From NCBI RefSeq assembly GCF_016464015.1, contig NZ_JACDXT010000030.1:1-64000 (forward strand): 64,000 nucleotides of DNA. Direction: 5' to 3'. The notes beneath the pieces were generated by a model. The model did not search any database. It saw only the letters and a program-made list of their open reading frames with translations, and was not told the origin of the DNA. The position numbers were made by a program, and so were the translations under genes. The stretch is from Psychrobacter sp. bablab_jr014 (GTDB taxonomy: Bacteria; Pseudomonadota; Gammaproteobacteria; Pseudomonadales; Moraxellaceae). Of this stretch, positions 44,876 to 54,835 are shown in pieces. How positions within the stretch are numbered: position 1 is the first letter of the stretch; every line of letters begins with the position of its first letter.

Positions 44876-46225
44876 ATGTGTTTATTGCTGACCCTTGCTA
44901 CCGCTACCCCACTGAATAGCGCCCCTCATACCGACTTACGATTGACCTCACGCTTATCTATAGTGGCGCTTGCCGTTGTAGGTAGTTTGAGCCTTGCTGG
45001 CTGTCAAAAGCCAGCCGAGACGAGCTCGGAGACGACAGCTAGCGATACCACCACTCAAAGCGCAGCGGCGGCTAATGGCGATACTATTAAAGTCGGTATT
45101 TTGCACTCTTTATCAGGGACGATGGCCATCTCTGAGACCTCGCTAAAGGACACCGCGCTAATGACGATTGAGGAGATTAATGCCAACGGCGGGGTGCTCG
45201 GCAAGCAATTAGAGCCTGTCGTCGTTGACCCTGCCTCTGACTGGCCGTTATTTGCTGAAAAAGCACGCCAGCTCCTCACACAAGATAAAGTAGATGTCAT
45301 CTTTGGGGGCTGGACCTCAGTGTCGCGTAAGTCGGTACTGCCCGTCGTTGAAGAGCTCAATGGCTTGATGTTTTATCCGGTGCAGTACGAAGGTCAAGAG
45401 CAGTCCGAAAACATCTTTTATACTGGTGCGGCGCCCAATCAGCAAGCTATTCCTGCCGTTGAATACTTGATGAGTCCTGAAGGCGGTAGCGCTGAGCGCT
45501 TTGTATTATTAGGCACAGATTATGTCTATCCTCGTACCACCAACCAGATACTACGCGCTTTTTTACAGTCTAAAGGCGTTGCCGATAGCGACATTATGGA
45601 AGAGTACACGCCATTTGGTTTTAGCAATTATCAAACCATCGTCTCTAATATCAAAAACTTCGCTACGGGCAAAAAGACAGCAGTCATATCAACCATCAAC
45701 GGCGACTCCAACGTGCCTTTTTATCGCGAGCTTGGTAATCAAGGTATTGACGCCGCTGATATTCCAGTCATGGCATTCTCAGTTGGTGAAGAGGAGCTAC
45801 GCGGTATCGATACTAGCGCGCTGCAAGGGCACTTAGCGGCATGGAACTACTTTATGTCGGTCAAAAACCCAACCAATAACGACTTTACCAAAAAGTACAA
45901 GCAGTATGCGCTCGATAACAACTTACCCAATGCCGACAATGTCGTCACTAACGACCCTATGGAGGCCACCTACGTCGGTATCAATATGTGGAAGCAGGCG
46001 GTGGAGGACGCGGGTAGCACAGATGTGGACAAAGTCCGTATCAGTATGGGCGGTCAGACTTTTGCTGCCCCTTCAGGCTATACGCTAAAGATGGATGCAG
46101 AGAACCATCACTTGTGGAAACCGGTCATGATCGGTCAGATTCGCCCCGATGGTCAATTTGATGTGGTCTATAAGACACCCGAGGTTATCCAAGCTTCACC
46201 GTGGAGCCAGTACATTCCTAAGTAA
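44876..46225 (+). CDS. urtA: Urea ABC transporter substrate-binding protein UrtA
   Basis: 449 aa from the ATG at 44876 (GGAG upstream). A long N-terminus leads to a lipobox (GSLSLAGCQKP), so it is a lipoprotein tethered to the inner membrane. The Leu/Ile/Val-binding-type fold has VGILHSLSGTMAISETSL, FGGWTSVSRKSVLPVVE, MFYPVQYEGQEQSENIFYTG and GHLAAWNYFMS, all typical of UrtA. It binds urea for the UrtBCDE importer. First gene of the urt-ure cluster. Confidence 0.95.
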   Translation: MCLLLTLATATPLNSAPHTDLRLTSRLSIVALAVVGSLSLAGCQKPAETSSETTASDTTTQSAAAANGDTIKVGILHSLSGTMAISETSLKDTALMTIEEINANGGVLGKQLEPVVVDPASDWPLFAEKARQLLTQDKVDVIFGGWTSVSRKSVLPVVEELNGLMFYPVQYEGQEQSENIFYTGAAPNQQAIPAVEYLMSPEGGSAERFVLLGTDYVYPRTTNQILRAFLQSKGVADSDIMEEYTPFGFSNYQTIVSNIKNFATGKKTAVISTINGDSNVPFYRELGNQGIDAADIPVMAFSVGEEELRGIDTSALQGHLAAWNYFMSVKNPTNNDFTKKYKQYALDNNLPNADNVVTNDPMEATYVGINMWKQAVEDAGSTDVDKVRISMGGQTFAAPSGYTLKMDAENHHLWKPVMIGQIRPDGQFDVVYKTPEVIQASPWSQYIPK

Positions 46226-46346
46226 GGATTATCCTAAGCTTTACTTTCTTATTGGTATCAATATCAGCAAACCTTGATAGTCCCGCCAAGCTATAGGCTA
46301 GCTTGGCAGGGTTGGAGGAGTGTTGACTATAAAAAAGGATTCCACT

Positions 46347-48170
46347 ATGTCGCCTTATCCCTCTTTTATATATGACGCCCAGGCTAGCGGCTTTAACAAG
46401 GCCTTTAGTGCTGTTAGTCTGAGCCTATCATTTGTGCTTCTTTGCTTAGCATTTATGCTCGCTTTAACCCCGCTTCCCGCTTCGGCTGCCGACACCGCAG
46501 TAGATAGTCATTCCCCTGCCAATACAGTAACCAATACAGTAGCGACCACCTCTAATCTTGCCAACGATGATAAGAGTTTGCTTACGCAAAATGCGCAGTC
46601 TTTGACTACGCCTGCCACGCTTACCAGTCCAGTTACCAGTCCAATTAACAGTCAGGGCGATGCCATTGAGCAGTTTGTGGCTGCAGACTTTAGTCAGCGC
46701 CAAGCGATGCTGGGTCAGTGGCCAGGCTCCGCTGAGAGTCTCGATACGTTAGTTGAGCTGATTGATAATGATGAGCTGTATCAAGGCAACGGTGGGCAAA
46801 CTTATTTGCTAAACGCTGATGACGAGCTGTTTACCTATCCTGATAGAGATCTGACGGACGAATGGCCAAGCGATCTGGCGCAAGTAACATTGACTAATGC
46901 CCTGCGCTCCGCACTGGTGTTTGGGCAAGCAAAAGTAAAGCTGGATTCAGACGATCCGGCGCAGCGCTTGCAAGCGGTGAGTATCCTTGCTGATAACATC
47001 GAACAAATAGACCCTGCAATAGTCAGCGCAGCAGCCGTGCGCGAAGATGACGCGGAGGTGAGCGCCGCGCTTAGTACCTTGCAGGCGAGGCTAGACTTTC
47101 GCGATGGCGACGTGGCTACCCAAATCGCCGCGCTTGACGTGCTCGCTGACAGCGATAGCCCGCAAGTGTTAATCGATGTCAAACAGGCGTTGGCAAACGA
47201 CAATCTTGACCCTAATCTTAAGGCGGCGTTGCTGGCGGCTGAAGCAAGTATTGAGCGGCGCATCTTGATCAGCACGTGGACGGGGCATCTGTTCACTGGT
47301 CTTAGTACTGCCAGTATCTTACTACTAGCAGCGCTAGGGCTTGCGATTACCTTTGGGCTGCTTGGCGTCATCAATATGGCACATGGCGAGCTGATTATGA
47401 TTGGCGCGTACACCACTTATGTGGTGCAAAACCTATTTCAAGCCTATCTGCCTGAGATGGCAAGCTGGTACTTACTCGCCGCGATACCCAGTGCGTTTTT
47501 GGTCAGCGCTGTGATCGGTATGGTCATCGAGCGTATCGTGATCCGTCCGCTCTATGGGCGTGAGCTTGAGACCTTACTGGCGACGTTTGGTATCAGTTTA
47601 ATTTTGATGCAGCTGATACGCATGGTGTTTGGCGCGCAAAACGTCGAGGTCAGCAATGTCTCATGGCTTAGCGGCGCGTATCAAGTGTCCGCAAGCCTTG
47701 CCCTTCCCTATAACCGCATCGCTATCATCGGCTTTACGGTCGTTATTCTGCTGCTATTGGTGTATTTACTTAACAAAACGCGCTTTGGGCTATTTGTACG
47801 CGCGGTAACGCAAAATCGGCAGATGGCACGCGCGGTTGGTATCTCCTCTGCGCGCATCGATATGCTGGCCTTTGGGCTTGGCTCGGGGCTGGCAGGATTG
47901 GCAGGCTGCGCACTCGCGCAAGTCGGCAACGTCGGACCAAGCTTAGGTCAGACGTATATCATCGACGCGTTCTTAGTTGTCGTTGTCGGCGGTGTCGGTC
48001 AAGTATGGGGCGCAGTGCTCGCCTCTTTAGGTTTAGGCGTCAGTGGTACGGTGCTTGAGATTGGTATTGGCGCGGTGCTTGCCAAAATTGTATTACTGGT
48101 TCTTGTGATTCTGTTTATTCAGAAGCGGCCACAAGGTTTATTTGCACTAAAAGGCCGTTTTGTTGATTAA
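46347..48170 (+). CDS. urtB: Urea ABC transporter permease UrtB
   Basis: 607 aa from the ATG at 46347 (AAGGA upstream). A signal-like hydrophobic start and a ~250-residue periplasmic extension with helical HEAT-like repeats (residues ~90-310) precede the LivH-type permease: ITFGLLGVINMAHGELIMIG, YGRELETLLATFGISLI and AVGISSARIDMLAFGLGSG. This extended N-terminus is characteristic of UrtB. It forms the membrane pore with UrtC. About 120 bp separate it from urtA; it ends 10 bp before urtC. Confidence 0.94.
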   Translation: MSPYPSFIYDAQASGFNKAFSAVSLSLSFVLLCLAFMLALTPLPASAADTAVDSHSPANTVTNTVATTSNLANDDKSLLTQNAQSLTTPATLTSPVTSPINSQGDAIEQFVAADFSQRQAMLGQWPGSAESLDTLVELIDNDELYQGNGGQTYLLNADDELFTYPDRDLTDEWPSDLAQVTLTNALRSALVFGQAKVKLDSDDPAQRLQAVSILADNIEQIDPAIVSAAAVREDDAEVSAALSTLQARLDFRDGDVATQIAALDVLADSDSPQVLIDVKQALANDNLDPNLKAALLAAEASIERRILISTWTGHLFTGLSTASILLLAALGLAITFGLLGVINMAHGELIMIGAYTTYVVQNLFQAYLPEMASWYLLAAIPSAFLVSAVIGMVIERIVIRPLYGRELETLLATFGISLILMQLIRMVFGAQNVEVSNVSWLSGAYQVSASLALPYNRIAIIGFTVVILLLLVYLLNKTRFGLFVRAVTQNRQMARAVGISSARIDMLAFGLGSGLAGLAGCALAQVGNVGPSLGQTYIIDAFLVVVVGGVGQVWGAVLASLGLGVSGTVLEIGIGAVLAKIVLLVLVILFIQKRPQGLFALKGRFVD

Positions 48171-48180
48171 GGAGAAGGCT

Positions 48181-49260
48181 ATGAGAATCATCACATTATT
48201 ATCTGATACTCCGCGCAGCGCTGTATTTATCGGCTTATGCTTTTTGCTATTACTTATCGTACCGTGGCTGCATCTGCTGCCTATCACCTCTCCTTTTCAC
48301 CTCTCCGCTTACTGGATTACCCTTATTGGTAAGATTATGGCGCTAGCAATGGTGGCGCTGGCCCTAGATTTAGTCTGGGGGTACGCGGGTATTTTGAGCT
48401 TAGGGCATGGGCTGTACTTTGCGCTTGGCGGTTATGCCTTTGGTATGTACCTCACGCGCGAGACCGCAGGCGACGGTATCCCTAATTTTATGCGCTTTTT
48501 GAGCTGGACTGAGCTGCCGTGGTATTGGGCAGGGACGCAGCACTTTTGGTGGGCGAGCGCTTTGGTGCTATTGGTGCCAGGTATCGTTGCCTTTATCTTT
48601 GGCTTCTTTGCTTTTCGCTCAAAAATAAAAGGCGTGTACTTCTCGATTATTACCCAAGCTATGACGTACGCGGCGGCCTTACTGTTCTTTCGTAATGAGA
48701 CAGGCTTTGGTGGCAACAATGGTTTTACCGGTTTTACCACTCTTTTGGGCTACGACATTACTGCCGCCTCCACGCGCGCTACCTTGTGCTTTGTGACCGC
48801 ACTGGCACTACTGCTATCTTATGCTGGCCTGCGTTATTTGATGGGTCAGCCTTACGGGCGCGTGCTTGGCGCTATTCGCGATAGTGAAAACCGCTTGCAG
48901 TACTTAGGTTATCGCACGCTTTGGTACAAGCTATCGGCATGGGTGCTATCAGCGGTTATCGCTGGTATCGCAGGGGCGCTGTACGTTCCGCAAGTGGGCA
49001 TCATTAATCCTGGCGAGATGAACCCGATTAACTCCATTGAGATGGCCGTGTGGGTCGCTGCTGGTGGCCGCGGTAATCTTATCGGTGCCATCTTAGGCGC
49101 AGGCGTAGTCAACGCGCTCAAGACTTACTTTACCGTCGCCTATCCTGAGGTCTGGCTATTAATACTTGGCAGTCTGTTCGTCGTTGTCACCCTATTTTTA
49201 CCAAACGGCATTATTGGTCTGCTTGGACGCTTTAAAAAGGAAAAATCTGATGCTCAATAA
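48181..49260 (+). CDS. urtC: Urea ABC transporter permease UrtC
   Basis: 359 aa from the ATG at 48181, preceded by GGAGAAGG. LivM-type permease with about nine membrane helices: LDLVWGYAGILSLGHGLYFA, GVYFSIITQAMTYA, LGAIRDSENRLQYLGYRT and AGIAGALYVPQVGIINPGEM. Pairs with UrtB. Its end overlaps the start of urtD by 11 bp. Confidence 0.94.
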   Translation: MRIITLLSDTPRSAVFIGLCFLLLLIVPWLHLLPITSPFHLSAYWITLIGKIMALAMVALALDLVWGYAGILSLGHGLYFALGGYAFGMYLTRETAGDGIPNFMRFLSWTELPWYWAGTQHFWWASALVLLVPGIVAFIFGFFAFRSKIKGVYFSIITQAMTYAAALLFFRNETGFGGNNGFTGFTTLLGYDITAASTRATLCFVTALALLLSYAGLRYLMGQPYGRVLGAIRDSENRLQYLGYRTLWYKLSAWVLSAVIAGIAGALYVPQVGIINPGEMNPINSIEMAVWVAAGGRGNLIGAILGAGVVNALKTYFTVAYPEVWLLILGSLFVVVTLFLPNGIIGLLGRFKKEKSDAQ

Positions 49261-50161
49261 TCATTTATCAACATCGCTTGTCTCTAAGCTGTCTAGCAAT
49301 TTACCTGATAAAGCGCCTCAGAGGTCGCTAGCTATGACAGCTAAGGCGCTTGATGAATACGACTACGATGACGACCATAGCGACGGTTTGAGTTACCCTA
49401 AGCCTCGCGGCGCAGACTTTAGCCACGGTATTGCGCTGTACCTTGAGGAAGTGAGCGTCTGGTTTGACTCATTTCGGGCGCTGAACAACTTGTCCTTGTA
49501 CATCGAAGAAGGAGAGCTGCGCTGTATTATCGGTCCTAATGGCGCGGGCAAAACAACCTTGATGGATGTGATAACCGGTAAGACCCGTCCTACCGAAGGT
49601 AGCGTGTTCTTTGGGCAAACCTATAATCTGGCGACTATGTCAACAGAACAAATCGCAGAATCAGGTATCGGGCGCAAGTTTCAAAAACCGACGGTGTTTG
49701 AGAACTTTAGCGTGCTCGATAATTTACTACTTGCCGCGCCCAAGGACAAACGCGTAATGGGCAGTTTGCGCAGTAGGCTTGATGCCGATACTCGAAACAC
49801 ACTTGAGGCGACCCTTGAGCAGATTCGCTTGACAGACAAAACCCGCCTGCCCGCAGGCCTCCTCTCGCATGGGCAAAAGCAGTGGTTGGAGATTGGTATG
49901 CTGCTGATGCAAAGTCCTAAGCTTATCTTGCTCGATGAGCCAGTCGCTGGTATGACGGACGCTGAAACCGAGCACACCGCTGAGCTATGTCTGCGCCTCA
50001 AACAAAATCATACCTTAATCGTCGTCGAGCACGATATGAGCTTTATTGATGCCATTAGTGAAAAGGTCACGGTACTTGCCCAAGGGGCTATTTTAGCTGA
50101 AGGTACTTTAGCTGAGGTGCAAGAAAATGAGGCGGTCATTGAGTCCTATCTTGGACGCTAA
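49250..50161 (+). CDS. urtD: Urea ABC transporter ATP-binding protein UrtD
   Basis: 303 aa from the ATG at 49250. LivG-type ATPase with Walker A (IIGPNGAGKTTLMDVITG), FQKPTVFENFSVLDNLLLA, signature LLSHGQKQWLEIGMLL and Walker B LILLDEPVAGMT. The N-terminal ~65 residues are longer than the family average and look unstructured (DEYDYDDDHSDG). Energises urea import with UrtE. Confidence 0.95.
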   Translation: MLNNHLSTSLVSKLSSNLPDKAPQRSLAMTAKALDEYDYDDDHSDGLSYPKPRGADFSHGIALYLEEVSVWFDSFRALNNLSLYIEEGELRCIIGPNGAGKTTLMDVITGKTRPTEGSVFFGQTYNLATMSTEQIAESGIGRKFQKPTVFENFSVLDNLLLAAPKDKRVMGSLRSRLDADTRNTLEATLEQIRLTDKTRLPAGLLSHGQKQWLEIGMLLMQSPKLILLDEPVAGMTDAETEHTAELCLRLKQNHTLIVVEHDMSFIDAISEKVTVLAQGAILAEGTLAEVQENEAVIESYLGR

Positions 50162-50207
50162 CGGCTTGACTTTTACTGCTTAAAACCATTTAAACATAGG
50201 AGCCTCT

Positions 50208-50906
50208 ATGCTAGACGTTAAGGCAATCAATCAGTACTACGGCGGCAGTCATATTTTGCGTGACGTGTCATTTACTGCGCCGGTTGGCGAGTGCAGTGTA
50301 ATACTCGGGCGTAACGGCGTTGGCAAAACCACTTTACTTAAATGTCTGATGGGCATACTCCCAATCAAGTCAGGACAGGTTGTCCTCGATGGTACAGACA
50401 TCAGTAAGCTCACTCCTGAGCAGCGCGTGCGCGCCGGACTCGCTTACGTGCCCCAAGGGCGCGATATATTCTCAACACTGACGGTAGAGGAAAATATTTT
50501 GATCGGTATGGCCAAGTTCTCCCACAGCAAAGCGGGGCGCGTTCCCAGACACTTATACGACATCTTTCCGGTACTCGATGAGATGAAGCACCGGCGCGGC
50601 GGCGATCTGTCAGGGGGTCAGCAGCAGCAGTTGGCAATCGCACGCGCACTGGCCTCAGAGCCGCGCGTGCTGATACTCGATGAACCTACCGAAGGTATCC
50701 AGCCCTCAATTATCAAGGATATCGGACGGGTCATTAAGGATTTAGGCTATCAAGGGGATATGGCGATTGTACTGGTTGAGCAGTTCTATGAATTTGCAGA
50801 GGAGCTGGCGGATAACTACACCGTGCTCTCGCGCGGACAAGTGGTCGCTCAGGGCGCAGGAGAAGATATGGCAGACAACCACATTCAAGAATTGGTAGCC
50901 ATCTAA
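50208..50906 (+). CDS. urtE: Urea ABC transporter ATP-binding protein UrtE
   Basis: 232 aa, LivF type: Walker A (LGRNGVGKTTLLKCLMG), VPQGRDIFSTLTVEENIL, signature GGDLSGGQQQQLAIARAL and Walker B VLILDEPTEGIQPSI (the TEGIQPSII stretch is typical of UrtE). Standard length. Last gene of the transporter unit, 71 bp before ureD with an attenuator-like hairpin between. Confidence 0.96.
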   Translation: MLDVKAINQYYGGSHILRDVSFTAPVGECSVILGRNGVGKTTLLKCLMGILPIKSGQVVLDGTDISKLTPEQRVRAGLAYVPQGRDIFSTLTVEENILIGMAKFSHSKAGRVPRHLYDIFPVLDEMKHRRGGDLSGGQQQQLAIARALASEPRVLILDEPTEGIQPSIIKDIGRVIKDLGYQGDMAIVLVEQFYEFAEELADNYTVLSRGQVVAQGAGEDMADNHIQELVAI

Positions 50907-50946
50907 AAGCATACGTTTCAAGAATGCTTTTAAAAGCGCTTTTTTA
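50905..50946 (+). terminator. Hairpin between urtE and ureD
   Basis: AAAAGCAT (50905-50912) pairs with ATGCTTTT (50924-50931), followed by AAAAGCGCTTTTTTAA. It overlaps the urtE stop. It may lower read-through from urt into ure. A short direct repeat GCATACGT(T/C)TCAA flanks it. Confidence 0.55.
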
Positions 50947-50977
50947 ATAGCATACGTCTCAAAAGGAACATTTTATT

Positions 50978-51967
50978 TTGACTTGGCAATCTACGTTACA
51001 TCTTTATTTTGACCATACAGCTGACGCGGCAAAAACTCGGCTGTATCACCGTGCCCATACTGGGGCACTGGTGGTACAACGCGCACTGTATCCTGAGCCT
51101 GATTACCAAGCAGGGATTTGTCATATCTATGTGTTATATCCTCCCGCTGGTATCGCGGATGATGACCGCTTAACACTGGAGTACAAGCTAGAGGCAAATA
51201 GTCACGCGGTGATTACTACCCCAGGCGCGGGCAAATGGTACGGGCAACGACAGGCGCAGCGCCAAGCGCATTATGGCGAAGCACAAAAATGTGGCAAACC
51301 AAGTCAGCCTATAGACAGCAGTAGCAGCACTTTGCTTGATAAGCGCTTATTAAGCGCTACGGTTGAGGCCGTACAACATATCAGCGCCTACCTCGATGAC
51401 CACGCTATCCTTGAGTGGCTGCCCCAAGAGAGCATTTATTACGATCACTCTGTCTCTAACGCTACTAACCGCTTTTATTTAACCCAAACCGCCAGTTTGC
51501 TCACTTGGGATATCGCCGTGTTTGGTCGTCAAGCGTACCGAGAGACTTTTGCTCATGGTCACTATGCCAATCGTTTAGAGATATGGCGAGATAACGTGTT
51601 ATTGGTCAAAGAGCATACCGCGCAGCAGGCCGATACCCGCTGGTTTACCTCAGCACTCGGGCTAAATAATCAGCACGTGCATGGCTCGTTTTGGGCCATA
51701 CCCAGCATTGATACCATTGAAGCAGAGCTACAAAAAAACCCATTAAAGCTGGGACAGTATTTAGATGAGACGATCAGCGAGATACGCAGTCTTATCGATA
51801 AACAGTCCCTACCCATTTATTGTACGCACAACTATCAAGGGATCAATTGTCGCTACCTAGGGTCTGATGTACGAGCTTGTTTTGAAGCCTTTTACCAAGC
51901 CCGCGAGCTTATCAGGCGCAAATGGTATGCGCTTGAGCCGCATCGACCAAGGATTTGGGACACTTAG
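50978..51967 (+). CDS. ureD: Urease accessory protein UreD (UreH)
   Basis: 329 aa starting with TTG at 50978 (AAAGGAAC ten bases upstream; no closer ATG fits the family start). UreD signatures: LYHRAHTGALVVQRALYPE, CHIYVLYPPAGIADDDRL, HAVITTPGAGKWYG, and WLPQESIYYDHS near residue 150. A ~20-residue insertion follows (QCGKPSQ.. region near 105). UreD is the scaffold on which UreF and UreG deliver nickel to apo-urease. Followed by a MITE before ureA. Confidence 0.93.
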   Translation: MTWQSTLHLYFDHTADAAKTRLYHRAHTGALVVQRALYPEPDYQAGICHIYVLYPPAGIADDDRLTLEYKLEANSHAVITTPGAGKWYGQRQAQRQAHYGEAQKCGKPSQPIDSSSSTLLDKRLLSATVEAVQHISAYLDDHAILEWLPQESIYYDHSVSNATNRFYLTQTASLLTWDIAVFGRQAYRETFAHGHYANRLEIWRDNVLLVKEHTAQQADTRWFTSALGLNNQHVHGSFWAIPSIDTIEAELQKNPLKLGQYLDETISEIRSLIDKQSLPIYCTHNYQGINCRYLGSDVRACFEAFYQARELIRRKWYALEPHRPRIWDT

Positions 51968-52037
51968 TTTTTAACTCTGACCTATTCTAAAGCGATAGCT
52001 TTTGACAATAGACTCTATTGATCAACAGCGATGTGAC

Positions 52038-52211
52038 TAGGGCGTGTCCCTATTTTAAAAATGGTGATAAAAATGAGATAAATCGAAGGCAAACAAGGAA
52101 AATAGCGCAGGTAATATCAAGATATTGGCTAGCTATTTGACACCGTTTGCCAAAGATTTAGCCATTTTTAGCCCATTTAGTCATAAACGCTTGAATTAGG
52201 GACACGCCCTA
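52038..52211. mobile_element. 174-bp MITE between ureD and ureA
   Basis: The ends are exact 15-bp inverted repeats, TAGGGCGTGTCCCTA at 52038-52052 and its complement at 52197-52211. The interior (A/T-rich, no gene) encodes nothing. The GGCGTGTC ends resemble those of the IS5-type element at 2364, whose relatives could mobilise it in trans. Insertion inside the urease operon may affect ureA expression. Confidence 0.8.
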
Positions 52212-52274
52212 ATGTGATAAGTAAATAAACAAATAACATGACCACTCATTATTAAGGCTATTAAGGATAATCCG

Positions 52275-52577
52275 ATGCAACTAACCCCTACCGAAAAAGA
52301 CAAACTCATGCTATTTACCGCCGGTATGGTCGCTGAACGTCGTAAAGAGCGCGGCGTCAAGCTCAACTATCCAGAAGCCATCGCTTATATCAGTATGCTG
52401 CTTATGGAAGGCGCCCGTGATGGCAAAACCGTAGCACAGCTGATGAGTGAAGGCGCGACTTATCTCTCAACTGATGATGTCATGGACGGTATTGCTGAGA
52501 TGATTCACGATGTACAAGTCGAAGCCACCTTCCCTGACGGCACCAAACTTGTGACCGTACACAACCCTATTGTCTAG
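52275..52577 (+). CDS. ureA: Urease gamma subunit UreA
   Basis: 100 aa, the standard size. [56 protein letters not shown] and [15 protein letters not shown] are the family hallmarks. AAGGAT precedes the ATG. The separate UreA contrasts with the fused beta-alpha chain that follows 32 bp later. Confidence 0.97.
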   Translation: MQLTPTEKDKLMLFTAGMVAERRKERGVKLNYPEAIAYISMLLMEGARDGKTVAQLMSEGATYLSTDDVMDGIAEMIHDVQVEATFPDGTKLVTVHNPIV

Positions 52578-52609
52578 TAAGACCTATAGAACAATGAAGG
52601 ATGACAAAA

Positions 52610-54754
52610 ATGAGCAAAAATAAAAAGATAAAAGCAGGCGAATATAGAATCAAAGCAGGAGATATGGCCCTAAATTCGGGGCGCTGCGTGCAAAGCGTAG
52701 AGGTCGTCAATACAGGTGACCGTCCCATTCAGATCGGCTCGCATTATCACTTCTTTGAGGTCAACGAGGCATTAAGCTTTGATCGAGAACCCACGCTTGG
52801 CTACCGTCTCAACATCGTACCCGGAACTGCGGTACGCTTTGAGCCGGGGCAAGCGCGTGAAGTAGAGCTGGTTGCCATCGCAGGTCGTCAGCATATATAT
52901 GGTTTTGCAGGTAAAGTGATGGGAGCGGCCGATATCAAGCGCACGCCACACACCTCGCAAAAACGCGTGGATAGACGCATCCATGCTGAGCACTTTGGCC
53001 CGACCACAGGCGACAAAGTGCGCTTGGCCGATACCGACTTATGGCTTGAAGTAGAGTATGATTTGACCAGCCACATCGACCAGCGTCCTAATACGTGTAG
53101 CGTCAGTATCGGTGAGGAGGTGAAGTTTGGCGGCGGCAAGGTTATCCGTGATGGCATGGGCCAATCACAGCTGCTTGGTAGTCAAGTAGCCGACACCATT
53201 ATCACCAATGCTTTGATTGTTGACTATACCGGTATTTATAAGGCCGACGTGGCTATCAAAGAGGGTCGCATTAGCGGTATTGGCAAAGCCGGCAACCCTG
53301 ATATTCAGCCCAATGTAACTCTGCCGATTGGCGCAGCGACTGAGATTATCGCTGGAGAAGGCAAAATCCTAACTGCTGGTGGTGTTGACAGTCACATTCA
53401 CTTTATTGCTCCCCAGCAATGTGAAACGGCCTTGATGTCTGGAGTCACCACCATGCTTGGCGGCGGTACTGGGCCTGCCGAGGGCACTCTAGCCACCACT
53501 TGTACGCCAGGCGCTTATCATATTCAAAGTATGCTAAAAGCCAGCGATGCCATTCCTATGAATATCGGGCTGCTCGGTAAAGGTAACGTTAGCTTACCTG
53601 AGCCTATTATCGAGCAAGTTGCAGCGGGGGCTATCGGTCTAAAACTGCATGAAGACTGGGGCTCAACACCGCAGGCTATTGATAACTGCTTGAGTGTGGC
53701 TGAAGAGTACGATGTGCAGGTCGCCATCCATACCGATACATTAAATGAAAGTGGCTATTTGCATAGCACGTTAGCTGCCTTTAAAGAGCGCTGCATCCAT
53801 ACCTTTCACACCGAAGGCGCAGGCGGTGGTCATGCGCCAGATATCCTAAAGGCCATTGGTGAGCCTAATGTCCTGCCGTCGTCAACCAATCCGACGCGTC
53901 CCTTTACGGTCAATACCATCGATGAACACCTCGACATGCTCATGGTCTGTCACCACTTAAGCCCAGCCATCGCCGAGGACGTGGCTTTTGCTGAGAGTCG
54001 TATCCGCCGCGAGACTATTGCTGCTGAGGACATTTTACAAGATATGGGCGCCATCTCCATGATGAGCAGCGACTCGCAAGCGATGGGGCGCGTAGGAGAG
54101 GTCATTGTTCGCACGTGGCAGACCGCTGATAAAATGAAAGCGCAGCGTGGTCACTTAGCACCTGACCAAACGGCCAAAACGGAGCAGTCCTCAGAACATA
54201 TCACCTTAAGTCATGCCGACTTTGATAGCGGTAATGATAACTTTCGTATCAAACGATATATCTCTAAATACACCATCAATCCCGCTATTACCCACGGTAT
54301 CAGCGATGAGGTCGGCTCTATTGAAGTTGGCAAATGGGCGGATCTGATTTTATGGTCACCCGCGTTTTTTGGGGTAAAACCGGACAGCATTATCAAAGGC
54401 GGGTTGATAGCTGCCGCGCCTATGGGCGACCCTAACGCCTCCATTGCTACCCCGCAGCCTGTCCACTATCGCCCTATGTTTGGCAGCTTCCCTAAAACGG
54501 TAGCGCAAACTTGTATCACCTTTATGTCGCGTACTGCCTTAGAGAAAGGTGTTGATAAGCAGTTGGGACTAAATAAAGTCATCAAAGCAGTACACAACAT
54601 TCGTCAAATGCGAAAACAAGATATGAAATTTAACAGCTACTGCCCGATTATGGAAGTCAATCCAGAGACTTATGAAGTGCATGCTGATGGGGAGCTGTTG
54701 ACCTGTGAGCCTGCTGACTATTTACCAATGGCTCAGCGTTACTTTTTATTCTAA
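52610..54754 (+). CDS. ureBC: Fused urease beta-alpha subunit (UreB-UreC)
   Basis: 714 aa from the ATG at 52610 (AAGG 9 bases upstream; the ATG at 52601 is too close). Residues ~1-105 are a complete UreB ([40 protein letters not shown]). A ~20-residue linker joins it to UreC starting at [18 protein letters not shown]. All nickel and catalytic residues are present: HIHF, carbamylated Lys in [33 protein letters not shown], the flap VCHHLSP and [13 protein letters not shown]. An extra ~15-20 residues (near [14 protein letters not shown]) interrupt the C-terminal part. UreA-UreB fusions (Helicobacter) and total fusions (plants) are known; beta-alpha fusion is unusual to my knowledge. Confidence 0.93.
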   Translation: MSKNKKIKAGEYRIKAGDMALNSGRCVQSVEVVNTGDRPIQIGSHYHFFEVNEALSFDREPTLGYRLNIVPGTAVRFEPGQAREVELVAIAGRQHIYGFAGKVMGAADIKRTPHTSQKRVDRRIHAEHFGPTTGDKVRLADTDLWLEVEYDLTSHIDQRPNTCSVSIGEEVKFGGGKVIRDGMGQSQLLGSQVADTIITNALIVDYTGIYKADVAIKEGRISGIGKAGNPDIQPNVTLPIGAATEIIAGEGKILTAGGVDSHIHFIAPQQCETALMSGVTTMLGGGTGPAEGTLATTCTPGAYHIQSMLKASDAIPMNIGLLGKGNVSLPEPIIEQVAAGAIGLKLHEDWGSTPQAIDNCLSVAEEYDVQVAIHTDTLNESGYLHSTLAAFKERCIHTFHTEGAGGGHAPDILKAIGEPNVLPSSTNPTRPFTVNTIDEHLDMLMVCHHLSPAIAEDVAFAESRIRRETIAAEDILQDMGAISMMSSDSQAMGRVGEVIVRTWQTADKMKAQRGHLAPDQTAKTEQSSEHITLSHADFDSGNDNFRIKRYISKYTINPAITHGISDEVGSIEVGKWADLILWSPAFFGVKPDSIIKGGLIAAAPMGDPNASIATPQPVHYRPMFGSFPKTVAQTCITFMSRTALEKGVDKQLGLNKVIKAVHNIRQMRKQDMKFNSYCPIMEVNPETYEVHADGELLTCEPADYLPMAQRYFLF

Positions 54755-54835
54755 AGGTCTTTTATAGTAGTGCTAATTCAGCTCACTAGACATCAACCCC
54801 CTATTCCCCTATTTGAACGGACGATAAAGCAACTT

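Noticed and set aside
46835..47416. A 193-codon minus-strand frame opposite urtB
   Set aside because: A shadow frame in G+C-rich coding DNA with Ser/Ala-rich low-complexity translation.
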